Notes under the pieces: generated by a model
Database searches by the model: none
What the model was told of the DNA's origin: nothing
What the model saw: the letters and a program-made list of their open reading frames with translations, nothing else
Source: Streptococcus mitis
GTDB taxonomy: Bacteria; Bacillota; Bacilli; Lactobacillales; Streptococcaceae
Length of the DNA stretch: 64,000 bases
Assembly (NCBI GenBank): GCA_001560895.1
Contig: CP014326.1
Location: 1,934,001-1,998,000 of the forward strand
Direction: 5' to 3'
Position numbers and translations under genes: made by a program
Shown: positions 1-10,420 of the stretch, in pieces
Layout of the letters: each line of letters begins with the position of its first letter
How positions within the stretch are numbered: the first letter of the stretch is position 1

Positions 1-721
1 GACGAAGATCTGGTGGAATAACTGGAAGGATGTTGAGAATCATCCATTCAGGTTTGTTTCCAGACTTGTAAAAGGCATCCAAAACATCCAAACGACGGAT
101 AGCTTTGACACGTTTTTGTCCAGTCGCTGTTTTCAACTCTTCTTTGAGTTCAGCAATTTCTTTTTCAAGATCTACTTGTTTTAAAAGGTCTTGGATAGCT
201 TCGGCACCCATCTTGGCAACGAATGATCCATAACCATATTCACGCAAGCGCTCACGGTATTCGCGCTCTGTCATGATAGACTTGTGCTCAAGTGGTGTAT
301 CCTTAGGATCAATCACCACATAAGCTGCAAAGTAGATTACTTCCTCGAGGGCACGAGGGCTCATATCAAGGGTCAAGCCCATACGGCTTGGAATTCCCTT
401 GAAGTACCAGATGTGAGATACAGGAGCTTTCAATTCGATATGCCCCATACGCTCACGACGAACTTTTGTACGCGTTACTTCAACCCCACAACGGTCACAA
501 ACAATCCCTCTATAACGAATGCGTTTGTACTTACCACAAGCACATTCCCAGTCTTTTGTAGGACCAAAGATAACTTCATCAAAGAGTCCTTCACGTTCTG
601 GTTTCAAGGTACGGTAATTGATTGTTTCAGGTTTTTTGACTTCTCCATAAGACCATGAACGGACTTTACTTGGAGAAGCTAGGGTGATTTGCATACTTTT
701 AAAACGATTTACATCAACCAC
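1..721 (-). CDS. rpoC: RNA polymerase beta' subunit, N-terminal part (window edge)
   Basis: This is the beta-prime subunit of RNA polymerase, cut off by the window edge; about the first 240 residues are present. The N-terminal zinc ribbon is visible, with cysteines at residues 60, 62, 75 and 78 in the context CACGK...CDRCG. The start is taken as GTG at 719-721, giving [11 protein letters not shown], because an AGGGAAG-type ribosome binding site lies just upstream and the protein then begins as in other streptococcal RpoC. It lies 38 bases after the rpoB stop, with no terminator between them, so the two genes form the usual rpoBC transcription unit. Confidence 0.97.
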   Translation of the reverse strand, partial: MVDVNRFKSMQITLASPSKVRSWSYGEVKKPETINYRTLKPEREGLFDEVIFGPTKDWECACGKYKRIRYRGIVCDRCGVEVTRTKVRRERMGHIELKAPVSHIWYFKGIPSRMGLTLDMSPRALEEVIYFAAYVVIDPKDTPLEHKSIMTEREYRERLREYGYGSFVAKMGAEAIQDLLKQVDLEKEIAELKEELKTATGQKRVKAIRRLDVLDAFYKSGNKPEWMILNILPVIPPDLR

Positions 722-759
722 TATTTCTTCCCTTTCTATTCTAAGTGAACTGCTTTTTC

Positions 760-3700
760 TTACTCAGCAGCTTCTTCTGTTGCTTCCGCTTTTGTTGCTT
801 TTTCAGCTTCTTCAGCTTCAAAGGCTGCTTTAGCCTCTTGGGCTGCTTTTTCGCGGGCTTTTTCAAGGTCATCTACGTGGATGACATCTTCGTCCATTCC
901 TTCATCCAAGTCGCGAAGTTCCACTTCTTGGTCATCTTCGTCTAGGACACGCATGTCAAGACCAAGAGATTGCAATTCTTTGACAAGAACTCGGAAGGAT
1001 TCTGGAACACCTGGTTTTGGAATTGGTTTTCCTTTTGTAATGGCTTCATAAGCTTTCAAACGTCCGTTGATATCGTCAGACTTGTAAGTCAAGATTTCTT
1101 GAAGGACATTTGATGCACCGTAGGCTTCAAGAGCCCAAACCTCCATCTCACCGAAACGTTGTCCACCAAACTGAGCTTTACCTCCGAGTGGTTGTTGGGT
1201 AACGGTTGAGTAAGGTCCGACTGAACGCGCGTGCAATTTATCATCAACCATGTGGTGGAGTTTGATCATGTACATGACTCCGACAGAAACACGGTTATCA
1301 AACGGTTCCCCAGTACGTCCATCGTAAAGGATCGTTTTGGCATCGCTATCCATACCAGCTTCTTTAACAGTTGACCAAAGGTCTTCAGAACTTGCTCCGT
1401 CAAAGACTGGTGTTGCGATGTGAATACCAAGAGTACGAGCAGCCATACCAAGGTGAAGCTCCATAACCTGACCGATATTCATACGTGATGGTACCCCAAG
1501 TGGGTTCAACATGATATCGACTGGAGTTCCATCTGGAAGGTAAGGCATGTCTTCTACAGGAACGATACGAGAGACAACTCCTTTATTTCCGTGACGTCCG
1601 GCCATCTTATCTCCGACCTTGATCTTACGTTTTTGAGCGATGTAGACGCGAACCAGCATGTTGACACCTGATTGCAACTCATCTCCATTTGCACGTGTAA
1701 AGATCTTAACATCACGAACGACACCATCGGCACCGTGTGGTACACGAAGAGAAGTATCACGCACTTCACGAGATTTATCTCCGAAGATAGCGTGCAAGAG
1801 ACGTTCTTCAGCTGAAAGGTCTTTCTCACCCTTAGGTGTTACTTTACCTACAAGGATATCACCCTCTTTAACCTCAGCACCGATACGGATAATACCCATT
1901 TCGTCAAGGTCTTTAAGGGCATCTTCACCAACGTTTGGAATTTCGCGAGTGATTTCTTCAGGCCCAAGCTTTGTATCGCGTGTTTCTGATTCGTATTCTT
2001 CAAGGTGAACAGATGTGTAGACATCGTCTTTAACCAAGCGTTCGCTCATGATAACAGCATCCTCGAAGTTGTAACCTTCCCAAGTCATGTAGGCAACGAT
2101 TGGGTTTTGTCCAAGCGCCATTTCTCCATTTTCCATGGAAGGTCCGTCAGCGATGAAATCGCCTTTTTCAACGACATCGCCAACTTTTACGAGAGTGCGT
2201 TGGTTGTAAGCAGTACCTGAGTTTGAACGACGGAATTTTTGGATGTGGTAAACATCTAGCGAACCATCCTCACGACGAACCTCTACCTTGTCTGCATCTG
2301 CGTAAGTAACTTTACCATCATACTGAGCAATCACAGCCGCTCCAGAGTCGTGGGCTGCCTGGTATTCCATACCAGTACCAACGTAAGGTGCTTGAGGATT
2401 GATCAACGGCACAGCCTGACGTTGCATGTTGGCTCCCATGAGGGCACGGTTGGAGTCATCGTTTTCCAAGAAAGGAATACATGCTGTCGCAACGGCAACT
2501 ACCTGTTTTGGTGAAACATCCATGTAGTCAACAACATTAGCTGGATACTCTTGGTTGACCCCTTGGTGACGTCCCATGACAACTTTCTCAGCAAAGGTTC
2601 CATCTTCATTTAGACGAGAATTAGCCTGTGCTACAGTAAATTCATCTTCTTCATCGGCTGTCAACCAAACGATTTCGTTCGTGACAACACCTGTTTCGCG
2701 GTCAACCTTACGGTATGGTGTTTGAACAAAACCATATTTGTTCAAGTGTCCATAAGATGACAAGTTATTAATCAAACCGATGTTAGGTCCTTCAGGTGTC
2801 TCGATTGGACACATACGACCGTAGTGAGTGTAATGCACGTCACGAACTTCATATCCAGCGCGGTCACGTGTCAAACCACCAGGACCTAAGGCTGACAAAC
2901 GGCGTTTGTGAGACAACTCAGAAAGCGGATTGTGTTGGTCCATGAACTGTGACAACTGTGATGAACCAAAGAATTCTTTAACTGCAGCTGTTACAGGACG
3001 GATATTGATGATTTGTTGTGGTGTCAAGACTTCGTTATCCTGAACAGACATACGTTCACGGACATTACGTTCCATACGAGAAAGTCCCAGACGTACTTGG
3101 TTAGCAAGCAATTCACCGACCGCACGGATACGACGGTTTCCAAGGTGGTCGATATCATCTACACGGCCAAGTCCTTCAGCCAAGTTGAGGAAGTAGCTCA
3201 TCTCAGCAAGGATATCTGCAGGAGTGACGATACGAACCTTGTCATCTGGATTGGCATTACCGATGATCGTTACAACACGGTCTGGATCAGTTGGAGCAAC
3301 AACCTTGAATTTTTGAAGAACAACTGGCTCTGTTACTACGGCAGCATCATTTGGAATGTAGACAATCTTGTTCAAGTCGCCATCCAAATAGCTTTCAATG
3401 CTTTCAATCACGCTACGAGTCATGATTGTACCAGCTTCTACCAAGATTTCTCCAGTTTCAGGATCTACCAATGGCTCTGCAATGGTTTGGTTTAGCAAAC
3501 GTGTTTTAACATTGAGTTTTTTATTGATCTTATAGCGACCAACTGCTGCCAAGTCATAGCGACGTGGGTCAAAGAAACGAGCTACAAGCAAGCTACGTGA
3601 GCTTTCAGCAGTCTTAGGTTCACCTGGACGAAGGCGTTCGTAAATTTCTTTCAAGGCTTCGTCGGTACGAGAGTCCATTGGGTTCTTGTGGATATCTTTT

Positions 3701-4365
3701 TCAACAGTGTTGCGAACCAATTCGCTGTCACCAAAGATATCAAAGATTTCATCATCACCTGAGAAACCAAGCGCACGAACCAATGTTGTAAATGGAATCT
3801 TACGAGTACGGTCGATACGAGTGTAGGCGATATCTTTTGAGTCGCTTTCAAGTTCCAACCAAGCTCCACGGTTAGGGATAACAGTTGAACCGTAGCCCAC
3901 TTTACCGTTTTTGTCTACTTTATCATTAAAGTAAACACCTGGTGAGCGGACCAACTGAGATACGATGATACGTTCACCACCATTGATGATGAAGGTACCC
4001 ATTTCTGTCATGATTGGGAAATCACCAAAGAAAACTTCTTGGGTTTTAATTTCGCCTGTTTCTTTATTGATCAAGCGGAAGGTTACAAAAATTGGTGCTG
4101 AGTAGCTAGCATCGTGGATACGAGCTTCTTCTAGCGTGTATTTTGGTTCCTTGATTTCATATCCAACAAATTCCAACTCCATTGTGTCTGTGAAGTTTGA
4201 AATTGGCAATACATCTTCAAACACTTCCTTAAGACCGTGGTCTAGGAAAGCTTTGAATGAGTCAGTTTGAATTTCAATCAAATTTGGTAAGTCAAGAACT
4301 TCTTTAATTCTTGAAAAACTACGACGGGTACGATGTTTCCCGTATTGAACGTCATGTCCTGCCAA
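760..4365 (-). CDS. rpoB: RNA polymerase beta subunit
   Basis: This gene encodes the 1201-residue catalytic beta subunit of RNA polymerase. The protein is full length for streptococci. The rifampicin region, around residues 485-510 ([17 protein letters not shown] then [12 protein letters not shown]), reads as the susceptible wild type. The acidic C-terminus ([17 protein letters not shown]) is typical of the genus. I chose TTG at 4363-4365 as the start: GGAGA lies six bases upstream and the protein then begins (M)[16 protein letters not shown], as in pneumococcus. A start 39 bases further upstream has no ribosome binding site. Transcription probably begins near 4610, leaving a structured leader of about 245 bases. 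The divergent neighbour is a Mga-type regulator, which is not the pneumococcal arrangement I remember. Confidence 0.98.
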   Translation of the reverse strand: MAGHDVQYGKHRTRRSFSRIKEVLDLPNLIEIQTDSFKAFLDHGLKEVFEDVLPISNFTDTMELEFVGYEIKEPKYTLEEARIHDASYSAPIFVTFRLINKETGEIKTQEVFFGDFPIMTEMGTFIINGGERIIVSQLVRSPGVYFNDKVDKNGKVGYGSTVIPNRGAWLELESDSKDIAYTRIDRTRKIPFTTLVRALGFSGDDEIFDIFGDSELVRNTVEKDIHKNPMDSRTDEALKEIYERLRPGEPKTAESSRSLLVARFFDPRRYDLAAVGRYKINKKLNVKTRLLNQTIAEPLVDPETGEILVEAGTIMTRSVIESIESYLDGDLNKIVYIPNDAAVVTEPVVLQKFKVVAPTDPDRVVTIIGNANPDDKVRIVTPADILAEMSYFLNLAEGLGRVDDIDHLGNRRIRAVGELLANQVRLGLSRMERNVRERMSVQDNEVLTPQQIINIRPVTAAVKEFFGSSQLSQFMDQHNPLSELSHKRRLSALGPGGLTRDRAGYEVRDVHYTHYGRMCPIETPEGPNIGLINNLSSYGHLNKYGFVQTPYRKVDRETGVVTNEIVWLTADEEDEFTVAQANSRLNEDGTFAEKVVMGRHQGVNQEYPANVVDYMDVSPKQVVAVATACIPFLENDDSNRALMGANMQRQAVPLINPQAPYVGTGMEYQAAHDSGAAVIAQYDGKVTYADADKVEVRREDGSLDVYHIQKFRRSNSGTAYNQRTLVKVGDVVEKGDFIADGPSMENGEMALGQNPIVAYMTWEGYNFEDAVIMSERLVKDDVYTSVHLEEYESETRDTKLGPEEITREIPNVGEDALKDLDEMGIIRIGAEVKEGDILVGKVTPKGEKDLSAEERLLHAIFGDKSREVRDTSLRVPHGADGVVRDVKIFTRANGDELQSGVNMLVRVYIAQKRKIKVGDKMAGRHGNKGVVSRIVPVEDMPYLPDGTPVDIMLNPLGVPSRMNIGQVMELHLGMAARTLGIHIATPVFDGASSEDLWSTVKEAGMDSDAKTILYDGRTGEPFDNRVSVGVMYMIKLHHMVDDKLHARSVGPYSTVTQQPLGGKAQFGGQRFGEMEVWALEAYGASNVLQEILTYKSDDINGRLKAYEAITKGKPIPKPGVPESFRVLVKELQSLGLDMRVLDEDDQEVELRDLDEGMDEDVIHVDDLEKAREKAAQEAKAAFEAEEAEKATKAEATEEAAE

Positions 4366-4504
4366 GATGATTCTCCTTTGTAAATAAGTTCCAAGCCTTG
4401 TCAATCAGGCTTTCTAATCGTCATATGGTTGTAAAACCCTTATCACCGTGTCCTCTTGACGAATTTTCAGAATCTTTAAGTCTTTGTTACAAATACTCAA
4501 AATC

Positions 4505-4562
4505 CTGAAAAAAAGCACAAAAAGAGCAGCTAAATCTGACTTTTTCAGAAGATTTAACTGCT
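4505..4562 (-). terminator. Intrinsic terminator-like hairpin in the rpoB leader (possible attenuator)
   Basis: The arms at 4525-4537 and 4550-4562 pair over 13 positions with one G-U, around a 12-base loop. On the minus strand the stem is followed by a U-rich run (CUUUUUGUGCUUUUUUUC). No gene lies between it and the rpoB promoter, so it cannot be the terminator of an upstream gene; it sits inside the rpoB 5' leader. A second small stem (TTGTCTG / CAGACAA) lies just 5' of it. A structured leader named Lacto-rpoB has been described in Lactobacillales; I infer this is that motif or a relative of it. Confidence 0.7.
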
Positions 4563-4617
4563 GTGAGCCTTGTCTGGACAATATTTCAGACAAAACCTAC
4601 GACAAATGATTACTCAT

Positions 4618-4646
4618 ATTATACCCTATTTAGCTAGATTTTTCAA
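4618..4646 (-). promoter_or_regulatory. rpoB promoter
   Basis: On the minus strand, TTGAAA (4641-4646) and TATAAT (4618-4623) are separated by exactly 17 bases. This is a near-consensus vegetative promoter directed at rpoB, with a predicted start near 4610. Confidence 0.75.
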
Positions 4647-4788
4647 GGGGATTGACGATTTTTTGACAAAATCTTTTCCTATGAGAATTGGCATTCTACT
4701 GTCACTTTGCAAACTTCATTTTCAGTTTAATAGCCCAAGAAAAATATAGTAAATTTAGATTTTCCTATTTTATCCTAGCCTATTTTTC

Positions 4789-4817
4789 TTGACTTTACTC
4801 GCTTTTTCTTTTAATAT
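4789..4817 (+). promoter_or_regulatory. Promoter of the Mga-family regulator gene
   Basis: TTGACT (4789-4794) and TAATAT (4812-4817) have a 17-base spacer and sit directly before the AAGGAGG ribosome binding site at 4833-4839. Between this and the rpoB promoter (4647-4788) I see only AT-rich sequence and no further gene. Confidence 0.65.
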
Positions 4818-4846
4818 ATATGTATAAATATATAAGGAGGTTTGTT

Positions 4847-6331
4847 ATGGATATTTTGCTTTCTGAAACAGAACAAAATTTGCTAATGTTATTGGAAGAA
4901 CTAGCCAAACACCAGGATTGGATACAAGATTCATCTTTATCAGAAAATCTGAATCTATCAGTAGAAGAATTGCAAGAACACCTTTTTAAACTTGAGCAAT
5001 TATTTCCAAACCTCCTTATTCGATCAAGAAAAAAAGGCATCCAATTACAGTTTGACCTCCAAAATAGCTTGGATCCTCAGATTGCAATCTTTGAACAATC
5101 TGCAACCTACTCTTTTTTGAACTGTCTGTTTTTCAAAGAGGGGCAATCACTTGACCAAATGTGCCAGACGCTTTCGACTAATCCAGAGCAGATTGAGGAA
5201 ATCATCCATTGTCTCAACACTAAACTTCCACAACACTATGGCGTCAGTATCCAACCTTCCCCTTTGGTCTTGGGAGGAGCAGAAGAAGACATCCGCGCCT
5301 TTTATCTAGACTACTTTAGCCAAAGTTACAGTTTTCTTGATTGGCCCTTCCCTTCTATTTCTGAAGAGGTACTCACTCACCTGATTCAGCTATTTTTAAA
5401 CGCCCAACAAGTTTCACCTAACCTCAGTAGCTTACGGCAAATCAAATATACCCTGGCTATCAATCTAGAGCGGTTAAATAGGGGACGTTTCATCGAAAAT
5501 CCTACTCCTCTTTTAACCAGTCACTACAGCTCTCTTATGCAGATTCCCCAGTTTGAACAAGATATCAAAAAGCTGGCTAAAAAGCTTCATTTCGAACCGA
5601 AAAAGGAAACACTGGAACAGCTATTTTCAAACCCAATCAAATCTCCTCAAAGCACAAACAATCCTAACAATGGAGCACTGGGTGATATCCATCACATTCA
5701 AAAATCCTACCGTCTATTGAGTCAAATTCTAGAAGAGCTGGCTAAAGAATTTCACCTACAGATTGAAAATAGAGAAGAATTGATTTGGCTCCTCCACTAC
5801 ACTGCCCAAGCTGATTTCTTCCATTTACTCAACAATCAGTCTCTCGACAAACAGAAATCCCAGATTTTAAGCAATTATCAAGCAGAACTTCCAAAACTAT
5901 TTGAAGTAAGTCAACACAAATTTCAATCTTATCTGACTGAGATGGGACTAAACAGTAAGCCAAGTAAGCAACAAGAGATGGTCTACACCTTCACTATCCA
6001 AGGGCATCGAATTTTAGTCCAACTGCTTCAAAAACTTCCCAAAATACGTGTTTTGGTCATTAGTCATCTGGATAACCATCACGCACAAAGCCTAATCGAC
6101 ACCCTAACTCACTACGGCAACAATCTCTATCTATTTGATTCTTGGGAAGAATCTACGATTTCTTTCTCGATTCTCAATCAAATTCCGCACGATATTGTTA
6201 TCACTACCTTTCCTGTCACTAACTCTCCTAAACCAATTATCTACAATCGTAACTTCTCTACTTCAGAATTATTCCTCCATCTCCACCTTCTGGCTTCTCA
6301 AATTCATAAAGAAAGACTAGCTGAGTCGTAA
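4847..6331 (+). CDS. Mga/MgrA-family transcriptional regulator
   Basis: This gene encodes a 494-residue DNA-binding regulator of the Mga type, the family of S. pyogenes Mga and pneumococcal MgrA. The order seen is an N-terminal helix-turn-helix region (about residues 1-75), then the Mga core (FYLDYFSQSYSFLDWPF matches the equivalent MgrA stretch well). A PRD-like middle and an EIIB-like C-terminus are inferred from the family. ATG 4847 is chosen because AAGGAGG precedes it; the upstream ATG at 4820 would overlap the ribosome binding site. It is followed by a terminator and then spuA in the same direction. Its targets are unknown; control of spuA or of a surface gene is speculation. I do not remember this gene beside spuA in pneumococcus. 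Confidence 0.8.
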   Translation: MDILLSETEQNLLMLLEELAKHQDWIQDSSLSENLNLSVEELQEHLFKLEQLFPNLLIRSRKKGIQLQFDLQNSLDPQIAIFEQSATYSFLNCLFFKEGQSLDQMCQTLSTNPEQIEEIIHCLNTKLPQHYGVSIQPSPLVLGGAEEDIRAFYLDYFSQSYSFLDWPFPSISEEVLTHLIQLFLNAQQVSPNLSSLRQIKYTLAINLERLNRGRFIENPTPLLTSHYSSLMQIPQFEQDIKKLAKKLHFEPKKETLEQLFSNPIKSPQSTNNPNNGALGDIHHIQKSYRLLSQILEELAKEFHLQIENREELIWLLHYTAQADFFHLLNNQSLDKQKSQILSNYQAELPKLFEVSQHKFQSYLTEMGLNSKPSKQQEMVYTFTIQGHRILVQLLQKLPKIRVLVISHLDNHHAQSLIDTLTHYGNNLYLFDSWEESTISFSILNQIPHDIVITTFPVTNSPKPIIYNRNFSTSELFLHLHLLASQIHKERLAES

Positions 6332-6360
6332 CAGAAAATCTGTTGCGATTTTTCTTTTGT
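6326..6360 (+). terminator. Terminator after the Mga-family gene
   Basis: The arms at 6326-6335 and 6339-6348 form a 10-bp stem with one G-U and a 3-base loop, followed by TTTTTCTTTTGTT. The TAA stop codon lies inside the stem. Confidence 0.8.
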
Positions 6361-6369
6361 TCCAATTTT

Positions 6370-6385
6370 AAGAAAACGCTTGCAT
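6370..6385 (+). promoter_or_regulatory. CcpA cre-like site on the spuA promoter
   Basis: AAGAAAACGCTTGCAT fits the catabolite-responsive element consensus (WTGNAANCGNWNNCW class) well and overlaps the -35 hexamer of the spuA promoter. Glucose repression of a pullulanase through CcpA is the expected logic. Confidence 0.65.
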
Positions 6386-6408
6386 ATTGTTTTACTACAT
6401 GCTATACT
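6380..6408 (+). promoter_or_regulatory. spuA promoter
   Basis: TTGCAT (6380-6385) and TATACT (6403-6408) are 17 bases apart. The predicted start is near 6415, giving a short leader before the GGAG at 6429-6432. Confidence 0.75.
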
Positions 6409-6439
6409 GATATAGAAATTTATTGATTGGAGAATGATT

Positions 6440-9400
6440 ATGAGAAAAACACCATCTCACACTGAGAAAAAAATGGTTTACAGCATCCGTTCCCTCAAGA
6501 ATGGAACTGGTTCTGTCCTTATCGGCGCAAGCCTTGTCCTACTTGCTATGGCTACACCAACTATCTCAGCCAACGAAAATACTACAACTAGTACAGAAGC
6601 TTCGAACACTATTGTTCAACCAACTACTGGTACAGCTGACAGCTCTGGTAAGAACGAAAGCGATTTTTCTTCACCTAACAATGCAAACGCTTCCCTAAAA
6701 AAAGAAGAAGCTCCTGCAACAGAGACACTTAGTCCTGCTGCAAGCCCAGCTGATGCAGCACCACAAACCGGGCAAGATCGTTCAAGTGAGGCAACTACTT
6801 CTACGAGTCCAGTAACAACTGAAACTAAGGCCGAAGAGCCAATCGAAGACAATTACTTCCGTATCCACGTCAAAAAACTTCCTGAAGAAAACAAGGATGC
6901 TCAAGGACTATGGACTTGGGACGATGTTGAAAAACCTTCTGAAAACTGGCCTAACGGAGCTTTGTCCTTTAAGGATGCCAAAAAAGATGACTACGGCTAC
7001 TACCTAGATGTCAAATTAAAGGGAGAACAAGCCAAAAAAATTAGCTTCCTCATCAATAATACAGCCGGAAAAAATCTAACCGGCGATAAATCGGTAGAAA
7101 AACTGGCACCAAAGATGAATGAGGCTTGGTTGGACCAAGATCACAAGGTTTTCTCTTACGAGCCACAACCTGCAGGAACTATTCGCGTCAACTACTACCG
7201 TACAGATGGCAACTATGACAAGAAATCTCTCTGGTACTGGGGAGATGTGAAAAATCCAAGTAGTGGTGAATGGCCTAACGGAACAGACTTTACGGCTACA
7301 GGCAAATATGGTCGCTATATCGATATTCCACTCAAAGATGCAGCTAAAGATCTTGGATTTTTATTACTAGACAGAAAGAAACAAGGAGACGATGTGAAAA
7401 TCCGTAAAGAAGATTATAAGTTCACAGATTTAAAAAACCATAGCCAAATTTTCCTAAAAGATGATGACGAAACCATCTACACCAACCCCTACTATGTGCA
7501 CGATATCCGCATGACAGGAGCTCAACACGTAGGAACTTCTAGCATTGAAAGTAGTTTTTCAACACTTGTCGGTGCTAAAAAAGAAGATATCCTCAGACAC
7601 TCCAACATCACTAATCATCTAGGAAACAAAGTAACTATCACTGATGTTGCAATAGATGAAGCTGGTAAGAAAGTGACCTACAGCGGAGATTTCTCTGACA
7701 CAAAACATCCTTATACCGTTAGCTACAACTCTGACAAATTCACTACCAAAACAAGCTGGCGCCTGAAAGATGAGACTTACAGCTATGATGGTAAACTCGG
7801 AGCTGAACTCAAAGAAGAAGGAAAACAGGTTGATTTAACTCTCTGGTCACCAAGTGCTGATAAGGTTTCTGTTGTTGTCTACGACAAGAATGACCCTGAA
7901 AAAGTAGTTGGAACTGTCGCTCTTGAAAAAGGGGAAAGAGGAACTTGGAAACAAACTCTAGATAGCACAAACAAACTAGGCATCACAGATTTCACTGGCT
8001 ACTATTATCAATACCAAATCGAGCGTCAAGGTAAAACTGTTCTTGCACTCGATCCTTACGCTAAATCCCTCGCTGCTTGGAATAGTGACGATGCTAAGAT
8101 TGACGATGCCCATAAAGTGGCTAAAGCTGCCTTTGTAGATCCAGCTAAACTAGGACCTCAAGACTTGACTTATGGTAAGATTCGCAACTTCAAATCGCGC
8201 GAAGATGCTGTCATCTATGAAGCTCATGTGCGTGACTTCACTTCAGATCCTGCCATCGCAAAAGATTTGACTAAGCCATTTGGTACTTTTGAAGCCTTTA
8301 TCGAAAAACTAGACTACCTCAAAAACTTGGGTGTAACCCACATCCAGCTCCTTCCAGTCTTGTCTTACTATTTTGTCAATGAGTTGAAGAATCACGAACG
8401 CTTATCTGACTATGCTTCAAGCAACAGCAACTACAACTGGGGATATGACCCTCAAAACTACTTCTCATTGACTGGTATGTACTCAAGCGATCCTAAGAAT
8501 CCAGAAAAACGAATCGCAGAATTCAAAAACCTCATCAACGAAATCCACAAACGTGGCATGGGAGCTATCCTAGATGTCGTTTATAACCACACAGCCAAAG
8601 TCGATATCTTTGAAGACCTAGAGCCAAACTACTACCACTTTATGGATGCAGATGGTACACCTCGAACTAGCTTTGGTGGTGGACGTTTGGGGACAACTCA
8701 CTATATGACCAAACGCCTACTAGTTGATTCTATCAAGTATCTAGTTGATACCTACAAAGTTGATGGATTCCGTTTCGATATGATGGGAGACCATGATGCC
8801 GCTTCTATCGAAGAAGCTTACAAGGCTGCACGCGCCCTCAATCCAAACCTAATCATGCTGGGTGAAGGTTGGAGAACCTATGCTGGTGATGAAAATATGC
8901 CTACTAAAGCTGCTGACCAAGATTGGATGAAACATACCGATACTGTCGCTGTCTTCTCAGATGACATCCGCAACAACCTCAAATCTGGTTATCCAAACGA
9001 AGGTCAACCTGCCTTTATCACAGGTGGCAAACGTGATGTAAACACTATCTTTAAAAATCTGATTGCTCAACCAACTAACTTTGAAGCAGACAGTCCTGGA
9101 GATGTCATCCAATACATCGCAGCCCATGATAACTTGACCCTCTTTGATATCATTGCCCAGTCTATCAAAAAAGACCCAAGCAAGGCTGAGAACTATGCTG
9201 AAATCCATCGTCGTTTGCGACTTGGAAACCTCATGGTCTTGACAGCTCAAGGAACTCCATTTATCCACTCTGGTCAGGAATACGGACGCACCAAACAATT
9301 CCGTGACCCAGCCTACAAGACTCCAGTAGCAGAGGACAAACAACCAAACAAATCTCACTTGTTGCGTGATAAGGACGGTAATCCATTTGACTATCCTTAC

Positions 9401-10321
9401 TTCATCCATGACTCTTACGATTCGAGTGATGCTATTAACAAGTTTGACTGGACTAAGGCTACAGATGGCAAAGCATATCCTGAAAATGTCAAGAGCCGTG
9501 ACTATATGAAAGGGTTGATTGCCCTTCGTCAATCTACAGATGCCTTCCGACTTAAGAGTCTTAAAGATATCAAAGATCGTGTCCACCTCATCACTGTTCC
9601 AGGTCAAAATGGTGTGGAAAAAGAAGATGTAGTAATTGGCTACCAAATCACTGCTCCAAACGGTGATATCTATGCAGTCTTTGTCAATGCGGACGAAAAA
9701 GCTCGTGAATTTAATTTGGGAACTGCCTTTGCACATCTAAGAAATGCTGAAGTTTTAGCAGATGAAAACCAAGCAGGACCAGTCGGAATTGCCAACCCGA
9801 AAGGGATTGAATGGACTGAAAAAGGCTTGAAATTAAATGCCCTTACAGCCACTGTTCTTCGAATCTCTCAAGGCGGTGCCATCGTTGCCCCAGCTGTGGA
9901 AGAAAAAACAGAATTTGATCTTTCTAGCTTAACACAAGAGCAAGGTCAAAATAACGGCCAAGACAATATTCCAAACCGAGTAGTCAAACCGGAGCAGCAA
10001 ACTCCAGCTCCACAAACTAAACCTGATTCTACAAAACCAGATGCAAAAGTAGCGGATGAGGATCATAAACCTAGCCAAGCTACAGCTGATTCACAAGCTG
10101 AACAACCAGCACAAGAAGCACAAGCATCATCTGTAAAAGAAGCTGTTCAAAACGAAGCTGTAGATAACTCTAGCAAGGAAAATACACCTGCACCCCTAGC
10201 TAAACAAGCTGAACTTCCAAATACAGGAACCAAAAACGATCACAAACTCCTGTTTGCAGGAATTAGTCTCCTCGCCCTTCTAGGTCTCGGTTTCTTACTA
10301 AAAAACAAAAAAGAGAACTAA
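6440..10321 (+). CDS. spuA: Cell-wall-anchored pullulanase SpuA
   Basis: This gene encodes a 1293-residue surface enzyme that cleaves alpha-1,6 links in pullulan and glycogen-derived glucans. Order: YSIRS-type signal peptide (about 1-46), a low-complexity Ser/Thr/Pro/Glu stretch, two CBM41 starch-binding modules (about 135-350, sharing WYWGDV / WTWDDV motifs), an N-terminal beta domain, and a GH13 catalytic domain. The type I pullulanase signature YNWGYDP is at 665-671. Predicted catalytic residues are Asp780 (GFRFDMMGD), Glu809 (LGEGW) and Asp897 (AHDN). A Pro/Gln-rich spacer leads to the LPNTG sortase motif at 1259-1263, a hydrophobic helix and a basic tail. ATG 6440 is used because GGAG lies 7 bases upstream; ATG 6434 is too close to it. 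The proline-rich linker near the C-terminus is where I would expect most strain variation. Confidence 0.97.
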   Translation: MRKTPSHTEKKMVYSIRSLKNGTGSVLIGASLVLLAMATPTISANENTTTSTEASNTIVQPTTGTADSSGKNESDFSSPNNANASLKKEEAPATETLSPAASPADAAPQTGQDRSSEATTSTSPVTTETKAEEPIEDNYFRIHVKKLPEENKDAQGLWTWDDVEKPSENWPNGALSFKDAKKDDYGYYLDVKLKGEQAKKISFLINNTAGKNLTGDKSVEKLAPKMNEAWLDQDHKVFSYEPQPAGTIRVNYYRTDGNYDKKSLWYWGDVKNPSSGEWPNGTDFTATGKYGRYIDIPLKDAAKDLGFLLLDRKKQGDDVKIRKEDYKFTDLKNHSQIFLKDDDETIYTNPYYVHDIRMTGAQHVGTSSIESSFSTLVGAKKEDILRHSNITNHLGNKVTITDVAIDEAGKKVTYSGDFSDTKHPYTVSYNSDKFTTKTSWRLKDETYSYDGKLGAELKEEGKQVDLTLWSPSADKVSVVVYDKNDPEKVVGTVALEKGERGTWKQTLDSTNKLGITDFTGYYYQYQIERQGKTVLALDPYAKSLAAWNSDDAKIDDAHKVAKAAFVDPAKLGPQDLTYGKIRNFKSREDAVIYEAHVRDFTSDPAIAKDLTKPFGTFEAFIEKLDYLKNLGVTHIQLLPVLSYYFVNELKNHERLSDYASSNSNYNWGYDPQNYFSLTGMYSSDPKNPEKRIAEFKNLINEIHKRGMGAILDVVYNHTAKVDIFEDLEPNYYHFMDADGTPRTSFGGGRLGTTHYMTKRLLVDSIKYLVDTYKVDGFRFDMMGDHDAASIEEAYKAARALNPNLIMLGEGWRTYAGDENMPTKAADQDWMKHTDTVAVFSDDIRNNLKSGYPNEGQPAFITGGKRDVNTIFKNLIAQPTNFEADSPGDVIQYIAAHDNLTLFDIIAQSIKKDPSKAENYAEIHRRLRLGNLMVLTAQGTPFIHSGQEYGRTKQFRDPAYKTPVAEDKQPNKSHLLRDKDGNPFDYPYFIHDSYDSSDAINKFDWTKATDGKAYPENVKSRDYMKGLIALRQSTDAFRLKSLKDIKDRVHLITVPGQNGVEKEDVVIGYQITAPNGDIYAVFVNADEKAREFNLGTAFAHLRNAEVLADENQAGPVGIANPKGIEWTEKGLKLNALTATVLRISQGGAIVAPAVEEKTEFDLSSLTQEQGQNNGQDNIPNRVVKPEQQTPAPQTKPDSTKPDAKVADEDHKPSQATADSQAEQPAQEAQASSVKEAVQNEAVDNSSKENTPAPLAKQAELPNTGTKNDHKLLFAGISLLALLGLGFLLKNKKEN

Positions 10322-10339
10322 ACTAGCCCTCCTATAGAA

Positions 10340-10378
10340 AAATCCCCCAAGCATTATAGCTCGGGGGATTAATTTTTG
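10340..10378. terminator. Bidirectional terminator between spuA and the oxidoreductase gene
   Basis: AATCCCCCAAGC and GCTCGGGGGATT form a 12-position stem with one mismatch, flanked by an A-run on one side and a T-run on the other. It serves the two convergent genes. Confidence 0.85.
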
Positions 10379-10420
10379 TACAATATTTGTCGTCCTAATA
10401 AGCTTGATTAGGATTTTTTA

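Noticed and set aside
3013-3495. Open frames opposite rpoB, and similar shadows opposite leuS, proS and uvrA
   Set aside because: They have no start signals and their composition mirrors the real genes.
8957-9736. Long open frame antisense to spuA
   Set aside because: It is a shadow of the spuA coding frame, with no ribosome binding site and no protein-family resemblance.
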